Program-made: the position numbers and the translations under genes
Source of the DNA: Morchella semilibera
Taxonomy: Eukaryota; Ascomycota; Pezizomycetes; Pezizales; Morchellaceae
Direction of reading: 5' to 3'
Length of the DNA: 64,000 nt
NCBI GenBank assembly: GCA_009192285.1
Contig: CM018606.1
Coordinates: 2,656,081-2,720,080 of the forward strand
In this document: positions 21,003-33,335 of the stretch, piece after piece
How positions within the stretch are numbered: the stretch's first letter is position 1
Layout of the letters: each line of letters starts with the position of its first letter
Notes under the pieces: model-generated
Database searches by the model: none
Seen by the model: the letters and a program-made list of their open reading frames with translations, nothing else
Told to the model about the DNA's origin: nothing

Positions 21003-23417
21003 ATTTACCATGTAACTAAAAGAGTGATGAATGCCTCGCCTGCATACGGTTCAGCGGTGACTAGAGGGACTCTAACTCTGAGCTGATCCTAGAAGGATAC
21101 TGGGTGCCTCATCTGTATGAACAGGGGGACTTTTTTTAAAATCTCAGAAAGATGCTGGATGCCTCATCTGTATGCGGTTTACCCGTGACCAGGAGGACTT
21201 TTATATTTGATCCCAGAGGGATGTGGAGCAAAGTACTTGATCATCGATCCTAAAAGGATGCTGAATGCCTCATCTATATGTGTAACCAGGAGGACTTTTA
21301 TTTAGATTGGATCCCAGAGGGATGTGGAGCAAAGGACTTGATCATCGATCCCAAAAGGATGCTGGATGCCTCATCTGTATGCGTAACCAGGAGGACTTTT
21401 GTTTAGATGGGACCCCAGAGGGATAGATGCCTCATCTGTGTGCGGTTTACCCATAACCAGGAGGACTTTTATTTAGATTGGATCCCAGAGGGATGTGGAG
21501 CAAAGGACTTGATCATCGATCCCAAAAGGATGCTGGATGCCTCATCTGTATGCGTAATCAGGAGGACTTTTATTTAGATTGGATCCCAGAGGGATGGATG
21601 CCTCATCTGTATGCGGTTTACCCGTGACCAGGAGGACTTTTATTTAGATTTGATCCCAGAAGGATGGTGGCGCTTATCTCTGTGTTTGACAACAACGAGA
21701 GGAATGATTGTCGATCCCAAATGGATTATGGATAGCTAATTTACTTGGTTAGCGCGTAGTAGAGGCAGTTGAGAGGTGGAGGTTAGCTCACAGTAAATGT
21801 TGCAGGTGGATGATGGAAAATGATGATGTTGTTGAGGTGTGGTAGTGTGGGTGGTGTGCGTCCATAGTAAGACTTGTGGCAATGTGTGGTTGCAGGTGCG
21901 ATCGGGACTAGCGTGCGACACATTAATGACAGCCCCCCACATCCATCCTCGCTTCAACGGCCTATACAGATCTCCAAATTATAGACTTAAGTGCTGTTTT
22001 ATAGCGAGGTCAGCTTTAGCGATTCGGGAATTGTCATAGCATACAAGAAAAGGGTCTATGGTCAGTTGATGGCCTTCAGGTATGAATTGACGCTCTGCAT
22101 ATAGTATACAGTCGCACCTCGCAAGAAAAACCCTTACAGCAAAACTTTTAGAAAGGGTTAGGGCCAGCTTTGGGTGGTTCCGGTTTTTGTTGACAGTAGT
22201 TACAGGCTGATTCTCAAAGGCTATAGCAAGTATGAAGTCAATCATGGAACTCCCAATCGTTAAAAAAAAAAATCAATGGGGAAAAATACTGAAAAAAGAA
22301 GCAAAGACCTTGTTAATCACCAGCGACCGTAAAAGTTGGTGAATTTATTTCCAAAATTGAGTGACAAGTAGTCCCTCCAGATCCGGACGTGACAGGGGTC
22401 TATCTAATATTTACTGTAGCCACATACGTTGATCTAGGCACCTATGCGTGTAAACCAATTAAGTGAGGCTGGTGCTACCAGAGCAGCCTAGGTATACTTA
22501 CCGCTAGAGGACCAATGTCTACACATGCCCCGGACATGAAAGAAAACACCCCTGTATGCATGCCCAATGCGACAACATCTGAAGATGGGCGCGCGGTGAT
22601 GGTCAAATATATATGTAAATAGAGTTGAATGGCATTGATGTACCTATATTTTACCGGTTGGAAATGCTCAAAATGTTCTGCTGTTAGCACTATCCTAGGA
22701 AACACAGAGGCAGGCTTGAAAGGCTCGACCTGCGGAGGGGTCGGAGGTGCCTATGAAATTGCAGTATGAGTGAATGATTAACCCAATGACAAGTATACTA
22801 GAGCGACGTATCCTGGATTTAATTGACAGATTGCCATTAATGGAGCATGTCCGCACACCCAGAAAGATACTGCTAAGTAGAGAGTGCAACTGTTTTCATC
22901 AACTACTTGAAGGTCCGTGATTTTTGCGAAACCGAATATGTCTTGGCCAAGGGATTGTGTGCAGTGCGGAGAGCCTCTCAGGGATGATAATGCTATGAAA
23001 ACCCACAAGAGAGTAAGCAGATTTTACAATACTCTTTCGTTGTAGCTAACGAAGTATAGGTTGTTCATCAAGAAGTTACCAAGGTGAAAACTATGAATGA
23101 CAAACATGTAACGTTCTACCGCAATATGGACACTGGTTATTTTGTCTGTACATGCAAATACAGTACCAAAATACCAGACGATATGCGGAAACATTTAAAG
23201 AGAGTGCCTCTGTCCCATGTAGGTACTCTGCCGACAGGTTCCTATGTGAACCCATCGGGAGTCATGGTGGCAGTCTGGCCTCCAGATGGGGAAGGAGCAA
23301 AGAGGGGCACCAAAGGAAAGAAGAGAACCTCTTTTGGAAGGGATAGTCAACCTCGCCTTGACCCTGCGGATCCTAAAAGAGTTGAAGCAGGTGGGCATCA
23401 AGCAGCAATGGAACCTG
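21003..23417 (+). repeat. 2415-bp inverted repeat, left arm
   Basis: This arm is the reverse complement of 34907-37321. Every landmark obeys the same coordinate sum (58324), so the two arms have no length difference over 2415 bp, and the parts compared by eye are identical. It holds a tandem-repeat array, about 1.2 kb of non-coding DNA, and the first exon, intron and first 120 or so codons of exon 2 of the helicase gene. Outer border: ATTTACC at 21003. Inner border: AACCTG at 23417, inside the coding sequence. Confidence 0.95.
21050..21680 (+). repeat. tandem repeat array in left arm
   Basis: Seven or so units are built from two modules. One contains GGATGCCTCATCTGTATGCG, then a GACCAGGAGGACTTTT block and GATCCCAGAGGGATG. 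A variable second module is GGAGCAAAGGACTTGATCATC plus GATCCCAAAAGGATG. Units alternate with and without the second module, giving a higher-order pattern. There are no unique spacers. Confidence 0.85.
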
Positions 23418-26400
23418 CAAATCCAAGGCTTGAGTTGGAAGCTGGCGGGGAGAGCTTAGTGAGAGAAACCCCCGGTAGTATCGGAAACTGGCCAGATTTT
23501 AGGAGTGCTGGATATATAGCGGAATTGGATGGTGTAGAGATAGGCAGAAACCTCTCTTTCATCATTGAGCGTGGATATGAAGGGGATCCCCTTTCTGGGC
23601 ATAATGTAGAACAGCAGCCGTTAATTCAGCAGCCCTTAATTCAGCGTCAGGATGGAAGCTTGCAGATATCAGACACTCAATTGAACTGGGAGAATATGGA
23701 TTCAATATCGGAAATGGAAGGGCCAGGCCCCGAGACCCCAACCATAGCAGAAAATTCCCTCTTGGCACCTAGATCTGGAAGATCGCAGGAGAGCAGTTTT
23801 GCGTTTACATTCCAAGCTGGCGGATTGGATGCTATTTCTCCTGACCCATGGTTGGACGTTCAAGTGCCAGACAGCCAAGGGCAGCACCCAGTGCGGGAAA
23901 GTGCAGATGAGTCTGACAACTATGTGGCATCCACTGTGGGGGGTCGGTTGGAGACTAAGCCGCTAGACCTGAGCGATAGGAAGCAGGTTCTCGACTACTG
24001 TGATAATCTAGGCATTTATTTTCTAGAAAAGTATCGGGTTATACTTTGCTTGGAGTGTCAGAGCGGTTTGGATAGAGACCATGTTTTTAAGCATCTAAGG
24101 AGCAGACATTCATTGAACGTCACGGAAAAGGATAATGTCCAGAAAATAGTTAATCACTTGAACCCTCTGCCTGCTCTTGAAATTGTGAATCCACCACCTT
24201 TGGAAAAGGCAATTGAGCATTTGGCTGTCACCGATGGGTTTATGTGTATACGTTGTCCTTACGCTGGGAAAAATCAGAGCTCTCTCAATGAACATTTCAG
24301 GGATGGGGTATGCTTCACTTTATCAGAGAAAAGGAACCGAAACACCGTGCGCTTCAGGCCTTGCAAAACTCAGACATTTCTTCCATCTTTAGGTAGAAAG
24401 CCTTTTGCCGTTAGGCCAGAGTTGGATGATCGAATTGAAGTAGCTTTCAAGGGACTTACTGTTGAGCTAATCGAAAAGGAACATGTTGTTTTTGAAAAGT
24501 TTATGGATGACCTCGGAAGGAATAATAAACCCCTTGGAATCATACCAACAGAAGAAATGTCACCATGGTTAAAGAGAACAGGGTACTTACAATTATTTGT
24601 ACACGTAAGGTTGGATCTCATATATGGATTTATGAATGATAAGGAGGGAACATTCCACGGCTACCTCAAAATCTTTGGAAATTCCGTAATGAGGATTATG
24701 GATGACTGTATTAGGATTTATAAAGAGAGAGGATCAATTCATACCCGACGCTGGCTTAATAGTGTCAGCAGGACAGAATATAGTGGCATTCCATGGGATC
24801 GGGTCCTCCTTGAAACAGAAAATCGTTACTTTTTGATGTGGAGTAAACTTGTTGTGTACTTGGTCCACATGAAGATGGGACGTTTCTTCTCCCAGTCACC
24901 ATACAAGGAGTTGATCAAATTTACCGATAACCAGAGCCAAAGATTGAATAAAGTACTTGAGGCACTTTCTCCAAATATTCCCGTCGAGAAAATTGACTTG
25001 AAGGAGCTTGATAGATGGACCTTTGAGTTCTGCTTGTCTTTGGTGGCACACGACTTTGCAGAAGGGGATACATCAAAGACTCCGCTGCTACATGCCGTGG
25101 CAGTGATGTCTATTGGTAGAGATGCTGCTTTCAGGCCTGCTTCTTTAGTTGGACCTGACTTGGCCAAAGTCATATACTGTGGAAAGCTGATTCTCCTACG
25201 TCAGGCCTGCCTCATGGCTGAGTTACAGCCGGAGGATACAATCGCCGGTACTGTTTGTGAGCAATATAGACTCCTCCACCATGACTACGTGGCACCTTCA
25301 AACCTAGCACCCTTAGGAGAGGTTCTTAATCTTCTCTGCTGGACGAGAACTTTAGGTCGTGGAGAGTCAACGTTGCCAGATATTTCATGGAGTTTGAGGG
25401 CAGATATCGAAGAAATCACTTACCGGAATATTAAGATTAGTGTTGATGGTTTCAAGGAGATGATAAAGGGGCAAATTGCTAATGCGAAAGAGCTATTGAG
25501 AGTTGTTTTCAACTTGAACAGTGAACGATGGACACAATCTGAAATACTGAAAATAACTGACAATATGTCACGGCGTCAGAATGATTACTGCTTCTTGACA
25601 GAAGAGAGAAACACTGCCTTATTCCCGCGTAAGGGAAAGTTGGATGTAGTGTTTGGACACGAAGCACTCTTCAACCGCGTAGTTAGAATCGTGGATGGTA
25701 GGCTAATTTATCTGAGCAGCGGAAGAGCTTACCTTATGGAAAAAACTCAGGAGCTTCTCCAAATTATCCTTATCTTATTCCATGTTATGGGTGGCCAACC
25801 TGCTAGATCCACGGAGCTTATGAAAATTACGTGGAAAAACAGCCCAGCCACGCATAGGAATATTTTTATTCATGACGGTGGGGTGTTGTGGATTACCGAC
25901 TACTTCAAAGGTAGAAATAAGATGGGGTTCTCACGTTTCATTCCAAGGTTTTTGTCCTCTGAAATTGCCGGAATCTATATAACCTATATAGATAATGTTC
26001 TACCATTGTATGATTTCTTTGCGGCCAGTGGAGAGCAACATCTACAGCTAGATGTCACAAGACTTCACTATCTTTTTTCAATTGACGGTAGAAATCCATG
26101 GCCGGGTCAATATCTTTCAGACAAGCTAGCTTCTATTAGCGGGAAACAATTTGGGGAGTTCAATTCTTTCAGTACAGCCAGCTACAGGCATGTGTCTATT
26201 TCCATGAGCCGAAGATTCTTGGAGGAAGGTTTCGATGAAGAGACAGGTAATGGTGAAGAAGAGACTGATGACCCTCTTGATGTACAGGCGGCACACAGCA
26301 CATATACAGCCGATAGAGTATACGGTGTGAGAAGTGATCTTGTAAATGGAATTTCGGAGAGGTCTATCAGAGTTTTTATGGGTATTAGCATCTGCTGGCA

Positions 26401-29032
26401 TACCTTTATTTATTCAAGGCTTACAGCGTCGCAGTGGATGAAGAGGAAAAATGAGAAAAAGCAAGCAGCTAGGAGACTTGATTGTATCTGCGGTACTGTA
26501 GAGGAGAAGAAAATTGAAGTGCCTATTGTGGTGGACAATCCAAAAGTGGCATACTACAGCAACGGTTATCCATGTCCTGTAAAGATGCCAGCTTCACCGG
26601 ATGTGGCTAAGAGGGCAAGGTTTATACTCACAAGACTGTATGGAGAGGAGGCCAAATTCAAATCCAAAGAGCAGGCGGAGGGCCTTCGGAAGGTGTTGGA
26701 AGGCGTCACACCTCTGATCGTAATATTACCAACAGGGGGCGGAAAGAGTCTCTTGTTTGAGGGGCCTGCATTAGAGAGGAAGAGTGGTGTTACAATTATT
26801 ATTGTGCCCTTGATAGCTCTCCGGGCTGACCTACATGCCAGGGCTGAGGCACATGGGATTTCCAGTCAAGCCTGGACTGGACGTACTGGAAGAGATACAT
26901 CTTTGATCTTCATTACTGCTGAAGCAGCAGTGAAACCAGCCTTTGGTGCCTATGTTAGGTATCTCTTAACACATGAAGTACTGGACCGTGTAGTAATAGA
27001 TGAAGCCCATATGCTTCTGTTTGGGGTGGACTTTCGCCAGTCTTATAGGGAAATGTTCTGGTTCTCTCTACTAGGATGCCAGGTAGTTTTCCTCACCGCA
27101 ACCCTTCCACCAACAATGATGGATGATTTCTCTGTGGCAGCAACTATCAAAAATGTCCAGGTGGTGAGAGGAACATCTAACCGCCCAAATATGAAATATG
27201 AATGCTACAAGCAACATAGAAGTGATGTCGTCAAGAAGGCATATAAAATCCTTGCAGATATTAAGGGTATCGAAAGAATTAAAATATTGATATATTCAAA
27301 GAGTGTCAAGATGTGCGAGCTTTTGGGGGAGAAATTGAAGTGCGGTGTTTTCTTTTCAGAGAGTCCAGGAAAGGATGCTGCCCTACAAGATTGGATTGAA
27401 AATAAGACAAATATATTAATTGCAACCACTGCCCTTGGAGCTGGAGTTGACATACCAAATATTAGATTAATACTATTTGTGGGGCTGCCTTACAGCTTCG
27501 TGGATCTAGCACAGGGCAGTGGGCGTGGTGGAAGAGATGGAAAACCTACAAGAACAGTGGTGGTTTATTCCCCTGATGAAACTGGTAGTCCTGCGGATCA
27601 TCCTTTCAGTGGAGACTCTGAAGCATTATGTGAATTTGTAGAAACACAGAGCTGTAGAAGGCTATGCTTTTCTGGATACTTTGATGGAGTAAAGGCAGCA
27701 TGCAGAATCGAGCAGGATGAATTATGTGATTGCTGCATCAGAAAGGGTGTTGGAAAAGGAAGCAAAGCTGAAGATTTTGAATTTCTATCAGAATCAGACG
27801 AGGCATTACCTATAGCTGAAGATCAGACTGGTGTGGGGTCAAGGTTCGATCCCATGGTAATCGAATCAGGTGATAGTCCCCAGATGCAAGGTGATGATTC
27901 CAACAGTGCCGTATTGGAAGCAGGTGGATCGGAGATAGACAGCATGGATCTGGATATGGATTCAGTCAGTAGGCAGCTTTTTACGAACACTGAAATAAGT
28001 CAGGACCTCAGCGAGAGTACTGGAGTGGAAAAAGGATCTTCACCAGAGGAATCGTTTCAGAGGCAAACATATGCAGATGCAGGCCTAACACAAAAACTGG
28101 CCCCTATGAAAAAGACTCAAATACCCGCACCCGTTCAACCATTTGGGCGTCTGAGAGACCAATTGCAACCTCCCCCCGCAAGCTCTCCAACGAAAGGCTC
28201 ACTGAAACGATCAAGCTTTGGATACCTGCATGGGGCCGAGAAAGGTCGCCAGTTATGGACCCCTAGCCTTGACGGGTCAGTATCAGGTGGAAACACACCT
28301 CCGGACTCTAACGAAGGCAAGGGCACAATAACGAGCAGACTTGCAGAACTAAATAAAGGGGGACAAACTTCACTATCTCCTGGAACATGTGCTAAAAGGC
28401 AGAAAGAGAACTCTGGGAAGCTGGCTAAGTATCGAAGACAGTTTGATATTAAATATGGAACTGAAGTGAGCCAGACACACACAAGTTTCTCAAATTTTGA
28501 AAAAGAGGAGCCAATCACATGGAGTAATTCAAAATCTTTAGAGGAACGTACTAGGTTTTGGAATACTTTTGAAGGTGAAATGCAGTCCATGAGTGGCTGT
28601 TGCGCTTTCTGCTGGGTTACAACTAGATCTGCAGTTGCCTTGAGCCATAATATCGAAAAATGCACTCAGAGAGTACAGCTTTCAAATTCCAGGTTATTCG
28701 AACCATCTTACTCGGATTACTGCAGATGGAGGAGAAGCTTTGACTTTTCTAAAGGAAGTTGCTGTTTTAATTGTGGACTCCCATGGGATATATGCAAACC
28801 AGTGAACTACGCATGTGTGCGTAATAGAGACTTGATAGCACCTGCAGCCTTCATGGTTCATTTCATGCCGAACTTGCGGGCGCAGGTAGAGCTGATGATG
28901 GGTTCCCCATTTATCGAAGAGGATTATACAAGTTGGTTGAGGAAAAAGATTTACTTCTACGGGAAGAAGTCTAGTAATCTAATGAGGGTTTTAGAGATAT
29001 TGCTAGAGCTACCGGAGAACCAATTAAAGTAA
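22938..29032 (+). CDS. zinc finger / OrsD-like / probable tyrosine recombinase / RecQ helicase fusion protein
   Basis: Two exons: 22938-23012 and 23060-29032, about 2015 residues. The 47-bp intron (GTAAGC...TATAG, phase 0) splits a classical zinc finger: CVQC, 12 residues, H, then KR|VV, H. A second atypical C/H motif follows (VCTCKYS...KHLKRVPLSH). Near residues 350-430 a C2H2 (CLEC...HLRSRH) and a C2HC finger (CIRC...H...C) match the OrsD/DUF3505 arrangement. Residues 920-1115 look like a tyrosine-recombinase catalytic region: R941 in ARSTELMKITW, a Lys/Arg-rich hairpin (DYFKGRNK), H1069 in YRHVSISMSRR, H1104 and a candidate Tyr at 1113 (HSTYTADRVYG). Residues 1235-1525 are a RecQ helicase: PTGGGKS (K1254), IDEAH (1338 on), LTATLPP, QGSGRGGRDG and a Cys-rich zinc subdomain. 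A second Cys/His cluster lies near the C-terminus. No internal stop is seen. The recombinase call is inference; RecQ is firm. Confidence 0.88.
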
Positions 29033-29312
29033 GTCAAAAACATCACTAAAAAAGATATACGGGACTAACAACTACTTCAGGACTGCCTTCGCCAATACGA
29101 TTTGCTCGTTTTTATTATATCTTTAATGTCTGCCTAGATTTGAATTGTGGGGGGAACGGGACGTGGACAGGTTGATTTTCGTTGCTGGTTTATAGGATTG
29201 AAGTGTCGGGAAAGACAGTTGACTAAATTTGCATAAAATATTGAGCTAGAGACATAGAAAATGAAATCAGTTACATTTTCTCAAATAGGATTCTTGCTAC
29301 TCTGAATACACT
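29033..29312. other. convergent spacer
   Basis: Short AT-rich region between the ends of the helicase gene (+) and the dioxygenase gene (-). It must contain both 3' ends. No other feature seen. Confidence 0.5.
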
Positions 29313-30550
29313 CTATCCCGAGCATTTCCCACGATCATTATTCTGCACTCTTTGTCTCTCCCTCTTCCCTTTCAAAATTTCTTTTCTTTTTGCCGAATGT
29401 TTCTTCTTCTTAGCCTTCAACCCCTCTTCCATCCTTTGTTTTTTTTCCTTTTTACCAAAATGTGCTTTACCTGCGATGGTGTCTGCCCTATTAAGTACAT
29501 CATACACGCTTTTGTGCGCAAACAGATCAATGCTATTGCGAGTCCCTGAGGTGATTTCAGTAATCTGATGAGCAATCAAAGCCCCACGAAACATAAAGGC
29601 ATCGCCAATTGCAATCTCAATCTTCATCTTTAGTTGCCATAGAATCAAATCGCCTCCAGTAAACCCTTTGCCGTATGGTGCAACACAATTGTAAGAGGTT
29701 TGACAATCAAGCCAGTCCTGATGTGTTCTACTAACATCACCGGTTTGACCCCTATTGATTGCTACTCCATGATAAGCCCCCGCCAAAGGTTTTAAGTTCC
29801 GATCCATCGAGTTTGACTTAATTTCCCCATTTGTTTGACAACAGCACCAGTGAGGTGCTTGTATTGATCCGGATCCTGCATTCTAAGCTCATGCGATAAT
29901 GCCTCAAAGATCTCATGATTGCTAGTAAGCCATTCCTCTGACGCAGGCATGTCTTCAATCATCTCTTTGTTTTCCCTCATCCGTTTCCCATAGTCAGCCC
30001 AAACAGTGTAATGTCTCGCATCAAAGACCCCACGTACAGTTGGATCACCACCACCTCCACGTCTTCTTGGTGTCCTATCGGGCAGCAAGCTATCTGTATC
30101 AGAGAGCTTTTGAACGAGGTCTTTATTGATCCTAAACCTCCAACCCAACAAAACACCATTCTTGTCTTTGATTTCTAAAGGCCCAAGTGAAGATGGATAA
30201 AAGGCAAAAGTATCAGCTGCAGAAGGCTGTTCTGCTATAATAGGTAGTAAACCTTTCTGTCCGTGAAAGCGTTCAATGAGGAGTCGATATGTGATGGAGG
30301 ACTGAACCATAATCTTGCCGGTAATATTGTTTTTCCATTCTTGCTCTATCTTCTCGACTTCTGCCTCCAGACTACTCCCCTTTGGCATGTTATAAGGAAG
30401 AGATTGCCGAGTGAAAGCACCAGAATTGATATAGTGTTGTACCCGCTTACTGTATTGACTGCACTGCTGCTGCGTCCGCTTGCTGTTTTGGCTGTGCTTG
30501 CTGTATCGGCTGTATTGGGACATGTCTATAAATGGGCCGTCAGCTTCCAT
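29313..30550 (-). CDS. TET/JBP-like 2-oxoglutarate/Fe(II) dioxygenase, one apparent frame break
   Basis: The N-terminal frame starts at 30550. It has a Gln/Ser/Tyr-rich head, then a region typical in my recollection of fungal TET/JBP proteins: GWRFRIN, RGVFDARHYTVWADYGKR and WLTSNHEIFEALSHELRMQD. Catalytic features are in the second frame (29807 down to 29313): the HxD pair in THQDWLD, GKGFTGGDLILW, GDAFMFRGALIAH with the distal His, and the 2OG-binding Arg in GTRNSIDLFAH. A lysine-rich tail ends it. The frames change between about 29855 and 29805; no intron of credible length fits, so this is a frameshift (real or from assembly). The family oxidises 5-methylpyrimidines in DNA, and fungal members expanded together with DNA transposons (known for KDZ elements). 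It is convergent to the helicase gene. Confidence 0.7.
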
Positions 30551-31560
30551 GTCTAAACTTGTCTTGGGCTTTTACAAACAAAACAAAACAATTGAGCTCG
30601 CAAGCTTCTTCAACCCTATAAGCCCTATAAGCCCCCCCCCCACCCCCCCCCCAGAAAACCCCTAAGCCCTCGAACCCACATTATGCTTTTACAGTATACA
30701 TAGTGACTGTGCGCTTAATCTCCGCAAGAGGGCTTCGACAGATATGCCTAGGCCAAGTTAACGTCTGCCGACGGTGTTTTATGTCCAACAAGACAGAGAT
30801 TATCCTCCCCAGAGGTGCTTATAGGACTTTGAAAGCCGTATGAAGCGGGCCGGAATGCCCACTATTCTACTGTACTGTAATAACATAACAGCGTGATCCT
30901 CCTACCCCCTACACCAATGTACGTATACACCGGGCGCGGCCGTAGGGATAGAATTCACACATCGAATAGATTGGGACCACGAATTCTGACACCCTCCTCT
31001 TGCTAAAATACCAGGACAGAGTATAGCGAAAGACTGACGGGTACCTACTTTGAATTCGCAGAACAAAGAATCCAAAGATTCTGGACGCGTCTTTCAGCAG
31101 TATAACCTGCTACGCAATAGTTAGTATTAAAGACTAAACAGGAACAGAAAGCAAACACACAAACCAGTAAGCTTTTAGCACAACCGGCGTACTTCAGGGT
31201 GGCTTTCCCGGTTGAAAACTATGATTATACCGCTAAGAACACTCAGTAACAGGTTATGTGAGAACACAGCGTGTTCTCGACGCGTCGGAGTGGTGTACTA
31301 ACCACTTTTGCTATGAAAACTGCTATGAAATGATCAGTATTGAACCCCGAAAGGGAACAGAAAGAGTGCCTACAAACCAGCAAAGATTAAGTCGGCTCCT
31401 CAGTGGGTTCTCAACGTGTTGTCGGGCGTTCTACTGGAGCTGGATTGATTGCTGTAGCGAGTTATCAAACAGTTAGCAACGCCGTCTAAACCCAGGGGGA
31501 AGGCTTATAATACACTGTTGGCTGAACCTCAGCTTGGTATTGGATGAGCTGTGGATATGT
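30551..31560. other. intergenic with a diverged tandem duplication
   Basis: C runs lie at about 30631-30652. Two diverged segments, about 31075-31175 and 31275-31385, share the ordered blocks GACGCGTC, TAGTATTA/CAGTATTGA, GGAACAGAAAG and ACAAACCAG, so they look like an old tandem duplication of roughly 130-200 bp period. No gene seen. Confidence 0.4.
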
Positions 31561-31565
31561 AGTGC

Positions 31566-31900
31566 TTTGTCCTGGTGGTGGTGGTTGTGGTGTGCCCCGC
31601 TTAATCTTGGTGTGGTGGGCGCGACCGGTGGTGGTGTGGTGGTGGTGGAGGCAGAGGTTGTAAAGGTTACGGGGGTTGCAGGTTGCGGCTGGTAGAGGTG
31701 CAGGTGCAGGTGGTACTCAAGGGCACGGTGATAGTGGTTGCGGTGGGGTGGTGGTGGTGGTGGTGGTGGTGAAGGTCGCAGTGGAGGTGGTGGTGGTCGA
31801 GGATACGGTGGAGGTGGAGGTAGCGATTGCGGTAGAGGTGGTGGTAGAGGTGGTGGTAGAGCACGGTGGAGGTGGTGGTTGCGGTAGAGGTGAGGTGGGG
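31566..31900 (+). repeat. GGT-rich simple-sequence block 1
   Basis: The plus strand is almost free of C and made of GGT, GGA, GGTGGTGGT and GGTCGCGGT-type units. Runs of four or more GG steps occur throughout, so G-quadruplex potential is high on this strand. The Thr/Ser/Pro-rich frames on the other strand are composition artefacts. Confidence 0.85.
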
Positions 31901-32279
31901 TTCGTGCACGTGAAAAAAAACCTTGTTTGCAAGCGAAGACTATGCAGACACTGCATGATTAGATTATACGCCAAAAAAGATCATAATTCTAAGCATTGAT
32001 TAGATAGATGTCGCGTTTAATGTAAAATCATAGATCACCACTTGTTTCAGATTGCGCCTACTTCCTGCCTCTCTCTAACTCCCTCTGCCCCTCCAACCCT
32101 CTACGTCTCTACCTCTACCCTGCATATACCTCTCTGCATGCCCCCTACTACTCATGTCCCCTTCACTCCGCCTGCATGCCTCCTTCACTCCCAATTCGGG
32201 GTGGTGCAGTTAGCGGCATGGAAGTGACGCAGTGTGGTGCGGTGATGGCTCCATGCAAAAGATTGTTACTCAAAGCCAA
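31901..32279. other. non-repetitive spacer between GGT blocks
   Basis: An AT-rich part, then a C/T-rich part (about 32055-32190, CTCTGCC and ACCTCT motifs). No gene or known element seen. Confidence 0.45.
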
Positions 32280-33335
32280 TATGTGAGTTGATGGTGGTGT
32301 TGGTCAAAATTACAGTAGAGGTGGTCGTGATCGAGGTCACAGTGGTAGTGGTGAGGTGGAAGTGGTTGTTGTAGTGGAGGAGGGGATGGTAATGGTAGTA
32401 GTTCTGGCCGAGATGAAGGTGGCGGTAGTCACGGTTGAGGTCGCGGTGGGGTAGGAGGTGGAGGGTCGAGGACACGGTGGAGGTGGTGGGTGCGGTAGGA
32501 GTGGAGATCGAGGTGGTCGTAAAGGATACTCTTTCCATGACGCGGACTGACACATCATTCCGTATGAGGAGTGAGCAGAGAGCTCGAAGTTTCTGGGCCA
32601 TAGTAGTGGGTGGAGTCCCTGGTCGGGGGTTAGTCAATCACCGCTGCTATGGAGGAAGTAGTATGCAGTGGGTGGTAATGGTAGAGGTGGTGGTGATGGT
32701 GGTGGTGGTCGAGGTCGAGGTCACGGTAAAGGGTAGTCGGGGGGTCAAGATCACGGTGGTGCTGGTCGCGGTGGCGGTGGTGGCAGTAGTGGTAGAGGTC
32801 GCGGTGGTGGGGGTGGTCGAGGACACAGTGGAGGTGGGAGTGGTCATAGGGATTGCGGTAGAGATGGTGGAGGTAGAGGTGGTGGTCAGGCACGATGGAG
32901 GTGGTGGTTGCAGTAGGGGTTGAGGTAGTGGTAGTGGGGGGAGTGGTGGCCGGGGTGACTTCAGGAGTGGAGGTAAAGGTGGAGGTCGTGGTGCTCAAGG
33001 ACACGGTGAGGGTAGTAGTGGTTGCGGTAGAGCTCAAGATGGTAGTGTAGAGGTGGAGGTTGGTGTCGAGATAACGGTGGAGGTGGAGGCGGTAGTAAAG
33101 GAGGTGCCGTGGTGGCAGTAATTGTGATAGAGGTCAAAGTCGCGGTGGAGGTGGTGTAGGTTGGTGGTAGGGGTAGGGTATTGATGGTCAGAACCGATCT
33201 CACGGTAGGGGTTAGGGCGGCGGTCAAAGACACAGTGAAGGTGGTCTGGTCGGGGTGGAGGTGGTCTGGTCAGGGCGGAGATAATGGCGGTGGCGGTAGT
33301 AGTGGCCAAGTCACGGTAGTAGCGGTATATAGATG
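32280..33335 (+). repeat. GGT-rich simple-sequence block 2
   Basis: About 1.05 kb of degenerate GGTGGTGGAGGTGG-type sequence with strong G-over-C strand asymmetry, interrupted near 32525-32640 by more ordinary sequence. Same composition as block 1. No consistent unit length, so it is cryptic simple sequence rather than a clean minisatellite. Confidence 0.85.

Noticed and set aside
21050-21680. CRISPR-like array
   Set aside because: Units are directly tandem with no unique spacers, and the context is eukaryotic.
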